Positions 1 through 6,231 of a stretch of DNA of 45,664 bases are shown here, one piece after another. A program made the translations under genes and the position numbers. This DNA comes from Polyangiaceae bacterium. Its GTDB lineage: Bacteria > Myxococcota_A > Polyangia > Polyangiales > Polyangiaceae. The stretch's first letter is position 1. The number at the start of each line of letters is the position of its first letter. A model generated the notes under the pieces. The model was not told where the DNA came from. It did not search any database and saw only the letters and a list, made by a program, of their open reading frames with translations. Where the stretch lies: assembly GCA_025936045.1 (NCBI GenBank), contig JAICUB010000050.1, forward strand, positions 1 to 45,664, in the 5' to 3' direction.

Positions 1-1
1 C

Positions 2-139
2 GCCGTCGCTCGCCTCGGTGGCCACATCAAGAACAACGGCGAACCTGGTTGGCAGGTCTTAGGTCGAGGCTTTCAGAAACTCCTGGCCCGCGAAGAGGGC
101 TGGATCGCCGCGGCCTCGGCGAGATCCGATCAATCTTGA
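2..139 (+). CDS. IS4/Tn5-like transposase, C-terminal end (cut by window edge)
   Basis: An open frame enters from the left edge and gives 45 residues before a TGA at 137-139. It contains VARLGGHIKN, PGWQVLGRGFQKL and GWIAAA. This lines up with the C-terminal tail of Tn5/IS50-type DDE transposases (VARIGG, then a Trp-containing helix, then GFLAAK). The catalytic DDE residues would lie outside the window, so activity cannot be judged. The bases just after the stop (GATGTATACGTAGGTC, 141-156) loosely resemble IS50-type outer ends around TGTATA. That would put the element's right end near 140-160, but this is a weak similarity read by eye. From there to 245 I see no gene, only a T7 run at about 162-168. 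Confidence 0.65.
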   Translation, partial: AVARLGGHIKNNGEPGWQVLGRGFQKLLAREEGWIAAASARSDQS

Positions 140-245
140 GATGTATACGTAGGTCGATTTGGTTTTTTTGGGGTTGGTTCGTCGGGGACACGACACCGTA
201 GAGCGAGCTCGCGCGGCGCTGGCAGCAGGCGACGCGCGGCGCGCG

Positions 246-986
246 TCAGAGGACCAAGACCCAAATGTCGTAGATGGCGTGGGTCCAGACGGCGGGTCCG
301 AAGCCGCGAAACGCATAGATGACGGTGAAAGCGAGGCCGCAGACCCAGCGGAAGACGAACGATTTGAGCTCGAAGGGGTCGCCGAGCGCGCCGACGTAGT
401 GCCAGCCGCTGAAGACGCCGGCGGCGACGAACGCCCAGCCGAACGTGATGAGGCGCGCGTGCGCGAGCGGGATGGGCTCGGCGAAGAGGCGAATGACTTT
501 GGCGCCGAGGGCGAAGAGGACGACGCGGAAAGCGATTTCTTCGTAGAACCCTGCGCCGACCGCGAGGACGATGCCGGCGAAGGTGCCCGGCGCGTCGCTC
601 GTGACGGCGCCCGCGGTGCCTACGTCGAGCGCGAGGCGGAGCTTTCCGACGACATAGCCGGCCGCGAGTCGCATGGCGACGGCGTAGAGCACGCCCTCCG
701 CTGCCGCCCACGCGAAGCGCTGCCAGCGGAGCTCGCGATGCCGCCCGAGGACGGCGAGAACGGTGACGAAGACGACGCCGATCGCGAGCGTGAGCCCGCC
801 GTACTTCAGCAGATCGTTGTCGGCGAGCTTGACGAGCTCGAGCGTGACGACGTCGGCGGCATTGCGCACCGGCAGAAACACGACGCCGAGGTGATAGACG
901 ACGAAGAGCGGGAGCGTGAGCGCCAGATCCGACCAGGGGTCGGTCTTCGACGCCTGCTCGGGGTTTAGCGCCGCGCCGCCTTCCAC
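246..986 (-). CDS. CPBP-family intramembrane glutamic protease
   Basis: 246-residue multi-span membrane protein of the CPBP (CAAX protease/Abi, Rce1-like) family. The family motifs are visible: EExxxR at E149/E150/R154 (FYEEIAFR), the FSGWH motif with H196, and the last HxxxD-type motif with H236 and D240 (HAIYD). These are the catalytic glutamate and its supporting His residues, so an active peptidase in the inner membrane is plausible; the substrate is unknown. The start is GTG 986, one base after the stop of the upstream UbiA-family gene, so the two are probably co-transcribed. CPBP proteins serve prenyl-protein processing, bacteriocin immunity or maturation, and other roles. Pairing with a prenyltransferase is suggestive but does not define the function. 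Confidence 0.8.
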   Translation of the reverse strand: MEGGAALNPEQASKTDPWSDLALTLPLFVVYHLGVVFLPVRNAADVVTLELVKLADNDLLKYGGLTLAIGVVFVTVLAVLGRHRELRWQRFAWAAAEGVLYAVAMRLAAGYVVGKLRLALDVGTAGAVTSDAPGTFAGIVLAVGAGFYEEIAFRVVLFALGAKVIRLFAEPIPLAHARLITFGWAFVAAGVFSGWHYVGALGDPFELKSFVFRWVCGLAFTVIYAFRGFGPAVWTHAIYDIWVLVL

Positions 987-987
987 G

Positions 988-1878
988 TCAGCTCGGACGC
1001 AGGTTGTAGACGAGCCAGAGCACGAGCACGACCCAGCCGAGCACGATGCCGACGAAGGGTCCGTCGTGGAGCATCTCTTGCGTCGGGCTTTCGGCCTGGG
1101 GGCGGTTCTTGACGATGTAGAGGAAGCGCTGCACGCCGAGCACCACGAACAACGTGCTCACCCAGAGGTAGTCGCTGTGGAAGAAGGCGCGCGTGTGCGA
1201 GTCCAACGTGTAGGCGACGTAGGCGATGACGGTGGCGGACGCCGTGAGGAGCAGCGCGAGGTCGAGGCCGCGGCGCGTGTACGACTCGAGCGAGGCGCGC
1301 TGGGCGGCGGCGTTCGCCTCGGCCGCGGTGAGCTCGTGCCGGCGCTTGCCGAAGCCGAGGAAGAGCGCCAAGAGCGCCGTGCAGGCGAGGAGATACTTCG
1401 AGATTTGGATGTCGGTGGCGTAGCCGCCGCCCATCACGCGCAGCACGAAGCCGGCGGCGATACACGTCACGTCGAGGTAGGCGACGTGCTTGAGCTTGAA
1501 GGAATACCAGACGTTTTGGCCGAAGTAGACGAGCGCGACGACCGCGAACGAGAGGCCGAGCGCGAGCGACCAAGCGAGCGACACGACGACGAGGCTCGCC
1601 GAGAGCGCGTATGCCCACGAAAGCGGCACCACGCCGGCGGCGATGGGCCGACGGCATTTGACCGGGTGGCGGCGATCGGCGTCGCGATCGGCGATGTCGT
1701 TCATGGCGTAGACGGCGCCCGCCAAGAGGCAGAACACCGCGAACGCCGAGGCCGCGCGCGTCAGCACGAACGGCGAGAACATCTCTTTCGCGAAGACGAT
1801 CGGCGCGAGGACGAAGACGTTCTTCACCCATTGATGCGGTCGCACCGTGCGCATCACGCCGGCGAACCGCCGCAGCAT
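988..1878 (-). CDS. UbiA-family prenyltransferase, decaprenyl-phosphate phosphoribosyltransferase-like
   Basis: 296-residue integral membrane protein. It has the first Asp-rich motif NDIADRDAD followed by HPVKCRRP, and a later YLDVTCIAAGFVLRVMGG. The NDxxDxxxD-xxHPxKxRP form is typical of the DPPR-synthase branch of UbiA. That branch moves 5-phosphoribose onto polyprenyl phosphate, the first step to decaprenylphosphoryl-arabinose in actinobacteria. The frame stays open to 2199, but that extension would run through the start of divergent ligA. The ATG at 1878 (MLRRFAGVMRTVRPHQWVKN) fits the family N-terminus. The downstream CPBP gene follows after one base. Whether this organism makes a ribose- or arabinose-lipid donor is inference; a quinone or haem prenyltransferase is less likely given the HPxK motif. 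Confidence 0.8.
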   Translation of the reverse strand: MLRRFAGVMRTVRPHQWVKNVFVLAPIVFAKEMFSPFVLTRAASAFAVFCLLAGAVYAMNDIADRDADRRHPVKCRRPIAAGVVPLSWAYALSASLVVVSLAWSLALGLSFAVVALVYFGQNVWYSFKLKHVAYLDVTCIAAGFVLRVMGGGYATDIQISKYLLACTALLALFLGFGKRRHELTAAEANAAAQRASLESYTRRGLDLALLLTASATVIAYVAYTLDSHTRAFFHSDYLWVSTLFVVLGVQRFLYIVKNRPQAESPTQEMLHDGPFVGIVLGWVVLVLWLVYNLRPS

Positions 1879-2034
1879 GCTCGGTCGAACCTCGGGGGAC
1901 GCCACCACGTCCGCGTTGGATACGGGCTGCTTCAAGAAGGCTCCGCGAAAGCTACTCGCTGGTCCGGGCGGCCGCGAGTGAATTTTGGCGGAAGTATCCG
2001 CGCCGGTCGCGGACCGCGTAAGCTTTTCTCCGTC

Positions 2035-4056
2035 GTGCGTACCCTCGTGGCCAAGGTCAGTCCGGAAGAGAGACATAGAGAGCTCGTGAACGCCGTGCGG
2101 ACGCACGACCACCGCTACCACGTGCTCGACGATCCGACGATCTCCGATCGCGAATACGACGCGCTTTACGCGGAGCTCCGCAAGCTCGAAGCCGAGCACC
2201 CCGAGCTCGTTACCCCCGACTCACCGACGCAGCGGGTGGGGGCGGCGCCTCGAAGCGAGCTCAAGACGGTGGCGCACGTGGTGCCGATGACCTCACTCGA
2301 CAACACGTACAGCGCCGAGGACCTCGGGGAGTTCGTGCGGCGCGTCGTGGAGGGGCTGCCCGCGCGCGCCGACCCGGCCTATTGCGTCGAACCGAAGCTC
2401 GACGGGGCGAGCATCGAAATCCTCTATCGCAACGGCAAACTCGAAGGCGGCTCGACGCGCGGCGACGGGCTCACGGGCGAGGACGTGACGTTGAACCTGC
2501 GCACGATGCGCTCGCTGCCGCTCGTGATCGACTACAAGGAGCCGCTCACGCTGCGCGCCGAGGTCGTGATTTTTCGACGCGATCTCGAGCGCATCAACCG
2601 GGAGCGCGCCGCGAACGGTGAGCCGCTCTTCGCGAACCCGCGCAACGCCGCTTCGGGCGGCTTGCGCATGATGGACCCGCGCATCGTGGCGAACCGCGGC
2701 TTACGGGCGATCGTGTGGCAAGTGGTCGAGGGCGAGAGGCTCGCTCCGACACACTCGGGGGCGCTCGCGCGCCTCGCCGAGCTCGGACTGCCGACGCACC
2801 GCAAGGAGCGCGTGTGCAAGACCCTGCCGGAGCTGCTCGAGGCCGTGCAGGCGCTCGACGCCGAACGCCGGGATTTTCCGTATGAAACAGACGGCGCGGT
2901 CATCAAAGTCGACGCCTTCGGCGAGCAGGCGATCCTCGGCGCGACGGCGAAGTTTCCGCGCTGGGCCATCGCCTACAAGTTCAGCGCCGAACAGGCCGTC
3001 ACGCGCGTGAAGGACATCATCGTGGGGGTCGGACGCACCGGCGTGCTCACGCCCGTCGCACTTCTCGACCCCGTGCAGCTCGCGGGGACGACCGTCTCGC
3101 GCGCGTCGCTCCACAACGAGCAGATCATCGGCCAGCTCGACCTGCGCATCGGAGACCAGGTGACGATCGAGAAGGCGGGTGAGATCATCCCGCAAGTCGT
3201 GAGCGTGCTGCACGCGGCGCGCGGCGGTGAAGAGCGTTCCTTCACGATGCCGGAGCAATGTCCCGTGTGCGGCACGCCGGTCGAGCGCGTACCCGGCGAA
3301 GTGGCGGTGCGCTGCCCGAACCGGCGCTGCCCCGAACAGGTAAAGGGCGCGATTTTCCACTTTTCACGCCGTTTCGCGCTGGACATCGACCGGCTGGGCG
3401 AGGCGCTCATCGAGCAGCTCGTCGCGCGCGAGGTCGTGCGCGACGTGGCCGACCTTTACGTGCTGACGGCGGACACGCTCGAGAGCCTCGAGCGCATGGG
3501 CAAGAAGAGCGCGGAGAACGTGCTCGCGTCGATCGAGCGCTCCAAAGCGCAGACGCTCGCTCGCTTGCTCACGGGGCTCGGCATCGAGCACGTGGGTCAG
3601 GTCGCGGCACGTCAACTCGCCGAAGCGGCCGGCTCGCTCGAGACGCTGCTCGGCTGGAAGGAGGAGGAGACGGTCGCGCACGTGGGAGCCATCGCGGGTT
3701 TCGGCCCGAAGCTCGTCGAAAGCGTGCGCGCCTACCTCGCCGATCCCGGAGCGCGTGCGCTGCTCGAACGCCTGCAAAAATTGGGCGTTTCGCGGCCGCA
3801 GCCGCGGCAGGAGGCGACGACGGGCCCGCTCAGCGGTAGCTCGTTTTGCGTGACGGGCGTCTTGTCGCGCCGCCGCGAAGACGTGCACGCCGACATCCGC
3901 GCGCGCGGCGGCGAGGTGCACGACAAGATCAAGCAGGGTACGACTTACCTCGTGACCGGCGAGAAGGTCGGTAAGGCCAAGCTCGACTCCGCGAAGAAAT
4001 TCGGGACCAAGGTCTTGAGCGAAGCCGAGCTAGAGAAGATGCTCGAGGGCACGTGA
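2035..4056 (+). CDS. ligA: NAD-dependent DNA ligase LigA
   Basis: 673-residue NAD+-dependent DNA ligase that joins Okazaki fragments and repair nicks; E. coli LigA has 671. Domains in order: Ia domain with HDHRYHVLDDPTISDREYD (NMN binding); adenylation domain with nucleophile K121 in EPKLDGAS; OB fold; four-Cys zinc finger (CPVC and CPNRRC) near residues 410-432; helix-hairpin-helix region; C-terminal BRCT domain (about 595-673, GSSFCVTGVLSRRREDVHADI). The start is GTG 2035; GTG 2047 is an alternative. The open frame back to 916 is antisense to the ubiA-like gene and has no ligase homology. The stop overlaps the next gene's GTG by 4 bp. Confidence 0.97.
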   Translation: MRTLVAKVSPEERHRELVNAVRTHDHRYHVLDDPTISDREYDALYAELRKLEAEHPELVTPDSPTQRVGAAPRSELKTVAHVVPMTSLDNTYSAEDLGEFVRRVVEGLPARADPAYCVEPKLDGASIEILYRNGKLEGGSTRGDGLTGEDVTLNLRTMRSLPLVIDYKEPLTLRAEVVIFRRDLERINRERAANGEPLFANPRNAASGGLRMMDPRIVANRGLRAIVWQVVEGERLAPTHSGALARLAELGLPTHRKERVCKTLPELLEAVQALDAERRDFPYETDGAVIKVDAFGEQAILGATAKFPRWAIAYKFSAEQAVTRVKDIIVGVGRTGVLTPVALLDPVQLAGTTVSRASLHNEQIIGQLDLRIGDQVTIEKAGEIIPQVVSVLHAARGGEERSFTMPEQCPVCGTPVERVPGEVAVRCPNRRCPEQVKGAIFHFSRRFALDIDRLGEALIEQLVAREVVRDVADLYVLTADTLESLERMGKKSAENVLASIERSKAQTLARLLTGLGIEHVGQVAARQLAEAAGSLETLLGWKEEETVAHVGAIAGFGPKLVESVRAYLADPGARALLERLQKLGVSRPQPRQEATTGPLSGSSFCVTGVLSRRREDVHADIRARGGEVHDKIKQGTTYLVTGEKVGKAKLDSAKKFGTKVLSEAELEKMLEGT

Positions 4057-4919
4057 CGTCGAGTCAAAGCGTGAAAGCGGTGCTCGCCGTGCTCGCAGCC
4101 GTCGCGAGCATCGTCCTGACGGTGGCGTTCGCGCTCGGCGACCGGCAGGGCCCGGCGCGCTGCCCGGAAGGCCTCACGGCGGCGGGGCCACGCTGCTGCG
4201 GAGCGGGCCAACGCGTGAGCGCCGGACGCTGCGTGGGACGCCCGCTTTCCTGCGCCGCCACGCAGGCGCTCACGGCCGACGGCTGCGTGGCGCCGCCGAA
4301 GCACGTCGCCTATCCGGGCGGCAAAGCGGCGCTCGGGTCGCCGGATTGGGAAGGACACGAAGCTCGCGCGCAGGCGACCGGCGTGGTCGGTCCGTACGAG
4401 CTCGACGCGTACGAAGTGACGCTCGCGCGCTACCAGGCGTGCGTGGGCGCGCACGCCTGTGAGCCGCTCGCCATCGGGGGTGAAGCGGGCGAGCCTGCGC
4501 GTGGAATGGCGCCCGAGCAAGCCGAAGCGTTTTGTCGCTTCGCGGGGGGTCACGTACCGAGCGGAGCGGAGTGGGTGCTCGCGGCGATGGGCCGCGAGGC
4601 GCGGCGCTTCGCGTGGGGCTCGACGGGCCTCGTGTGCCGGCGCGCCGCGTACGGCATGGTGCACGGCCCGTGCGCCGAGGACGCCTCCGGTCCCGAGCTC
4701 GCGGGGTCGCGACCGGACGGTGCGTCACCCGAAGGCGCCTTCGATTTGAGCGGAAATGTCGCTGAATGGACACATGAAGCCGACGGCTACGTGGCGCGCG
4801 GCGGCTCGTTCCGCGCGACGAACGCCGGCGAGCTCAAGAGTTGGGCGGAGGAGCGCACGGGCGCTCGCGCCGACATCGGATTTCGCTGCGCGTATCCCGG
4901 AAGGAATGCTTCACGATGA
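4053..4919 (+). CDS. Membrane-anchored FGE-sulfatase-fold (SUMF1) protein, probably non-catalytic
   Basis: 288 residues: an N-terminal hydrophobic helix (about 8-28), a Cys-rich segment (about 36-80), then a formylglycine-generating-enzyme-type domain. That domain is shown by YELDAYEVTLARYQAC, AEAFCRFAGGHVPSGAEWVLAA, FDLSGNVAEWT, YVARGGSF and IGFRCAY. In true FGE enzymes RGGSF is followed by the copper-binding Cys pair; here it continues RATNAGELK with no Cys. Formylglycine synthesis is therefore unlikely, and a binding or structural role is more plausible, as in many myxobacterial SUMF1-domain proteins. The hydrophobic start implies export with the domain outside the cytoplasm. GTG start 4053 overlaps the ligA stop, and its TGA overlaps the cinA ATG, so translational coupling is likely. 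Confidence 0.75.
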   Translation: MTSSQSVKAVLAVLAAVASIVLTVAFALGDRQGPARCPEGLTAAGPRCCGAGQRVSAGRCVGRPLSCAATQALTADGCVAPPKHVAYPGGKAALGSPDWEGHEARAQATGVVGPYELDAYEVTLARYQACVGAHACEPLAIGGEAGEPARGMAPEQAEAFCRFAGGHVPSGAEWVLAAMGREARRFAWGSTGLVCRRAAYGMVHGPCAEDASGPELAGSRPDGASPEGAFDLSGNVAEWTHEADGYVARGGSFRATNAGELKSWAEERTGARADIGFRCAYPGRNASR

Positions 4920-6154
4920 CCGCCGCCGTACTTTCAACGGGCACCGAGCTCACGCGCGGGGAGCTCGTCAACACGAACGCCACCTGGCTCGCCGACGCCC
5001 TCACCGGCCTGGGCTTCGACGTGGTGGCGCTCGACACGGTCGGCGACGAGGAAGCACGCCTCACGGCGGCGTTCCGGCGCCTCGGTGCCGAGCACGACGT
5101 GTTCGTGTGCACGGGCGGTCTCGGGCCGACGACCGACGACCTCACGAGCGCCACGGTCGCGAAGCTCCTCGGCGTGCCGCTCGAACGTGACCCGGCCTCG
5201 CTCGAAGCGATTCGCGCTCGCCTCGCGCGTTTCGGTCGTTCGCTCAGCGAAACGAACTCCAAACAAGCCGATTTTCCGCGTGGCGCGACGATTTTACCGA
5301 ATCCGTGGGGTACGGCGCCGGGGTTCGCAGTGAAGCTCGAACGGGCGCTCGCCTGCTTCTTGCCCGGTGTGCCGAGCGAGATGCAGGCCATGTTCAGCGC
5401 GCACGTCGCGCCGTTGCTCGAACCTTTGCCGCGCGCACGCCGGTATCAGGTTCGCATGCGCACCTTCGGTATGGCCGAGTCCGATTTGAACGATCGCCTC
5501 GCGGGCGTCGAAGCCGCGCACGGCGTCGTGATCGGCTACCGCGCGAGCCAGGCCGAGATCGAAGTGAAAGTGCTCGCCGAAGGCTCGAGCGCCGCCGACG
5601 CCGAAGCCCGCGCGCGCGCCGCGGCGAGCGAGGTTCGGACCCGGCTCGGTAGCGTCGTTTACGGCGAAGGCACGACGTCGCTCGCGGCCGTCGTGCTGCA
5701 AACGCTGCGGGAACGCGGCCTGACGCTTGCGCTCGCCGAGTCGTGCACCGGCGGGCTCGCGGCCGAGCTATTGACCAACGTGCCGGGAGCGAGTCAGGTT
5801 TTTTTCGGCGGCGCGGTCGTCTACTCGAACGAAGTGAAGACGGCGCTGCTCGGGGTGGAGCCTGCGCTCATCGCGGCGCATGGTGCCGTGAGTGCGGAGG
5901 TCGCGCGCGCCATGGCGGAAGGCGCGCGCGCGCGCACCGGAGCGAGCATGGCGCTCTCGTTTACCGGCATCGCGGGACCCGACGGCGGCACGCCGACCAA
6001 GCCCGTGGGGCTCGTGCACACGGCGGTTTCGCACGCGGACGGCACGCGCACGCTGGAACGTGTTTTTCCGGGAACACGCGAGCAGGTGCGCCGACGCGCG
6101 GTCAACGCGGGATTTTCCCTACTCCGCCGCGTGATTCTCGGCGACGCCACGTAA
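4916..6154 (+). CDS. cinA: CinA-family protein (NMN amidohydrolase / competence-damage protein)
   Basis: 412-residue two-domain CinA. The N-terminal molybdopterin-binding-like/COG1058 domain shows STGTELTRGELVNTN and GGLGPTTDDLT. The C-terminal domain (about 255-412) shows LAESCTGGLAAELLTNVPGAS, GGAVVYSNEVK and GIAGPDGG, the PncC-type nicotinamide-mononucleotide deamidase signature. Family knowledge: it recycles NMN to NaMN in pyridine-nucleotide salvage. That is a neat partner for the NAD-dependent LigA two genes upstream, which releases NMN at each ligation. The start is ATG 4916 in an ATGA overlap with the previous gene; GGAAGG at 4899-4904 is a good ribosome site. The open frame back to 4841 is a shadow. 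Confidence 0.93.
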   Translation: MTAAVLSTGTELTRGELVNTNATWLADALTGLGFDVVALDTVGDEEARLTAAFRRLGAEHDVFVCTGGLGPTTDDLTSATVAKLLGVPLERDPASLEAIRARLARFGRSLSETNSKQADFPRGATILPNPWGTAPGFAVKLERALACFLPGVPSEMQAMFSAHVAPLLEPLPRARRYQVRMRTFGMAESDLNDRLAGVEAAHGVVIGYRASQAEIEVKVLAEGSSAADAEARARAAASEVRTRLGSVVYGEGTTSLAAVVLQTLRERGLTLALAESCTGGLAAELLTNVPGASQVFFGGAVVYSNEVKTALLGVEPALIAAHGAVSAEVARAMAEGARARTGASMALSFTGIAGPDGGTPTKPVGLVHTAVSHADGTRTLERVFPGTREQVRRRAVNAGFSLLRRVILGDAT

Positions 6155-6202
6155 GGGTCCGAGCGAGCGCGCTCGAAGTACGAGCAGCTCGGCCGACAGT
6201 GC

Positions 6203-6208
6203 TAGTCT
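6203..6208 (+). promoter_or_regulatory. Candidate -10 box (TAGTCT) for the RCC1 lipoprotein gene
   Basis: TAGTCT inside GTGCTAGTCTCG lies about 20 bp before the GGAGG ribosome site (6216-6220) and 23 bp before the ATG. It resembles the TAGACT, TAGATT and TACGGT boxes found upstream of cysS, yfcF and the rhomboid gene. I see no clear -35. Confidence 0.35.
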
Positions 6209-6231
6209 CGCGCGCGGAGGGCTTGCTCGTG

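Noticed and set aside
161..168. T7 run as a rho-independent terminator after the transposase
   Set aside because: No stem directly precedes it.
916..2034. 373-codon in-frame extension upstream of ligA
   Set aside because: Runs antisense to the ubiA-like gene, is Arg/Glu/His-biased in the way of GC-rich shadow frames, and has no ligase homology; LigA from 2035 is already full length.
4780..4900. Active formylglycine-generating enzyme
   Set aside because: The Cys pair expected after RGGSF is missing, so only the fold is claimed.
5743..6231. In-frame extension upstream of the RCC1 lipoprotein
   Set aside because: Overlaps the C-terminal half of cinA in another frame; a lipoprotein signal with a ribosome site begins at 6229-6232.
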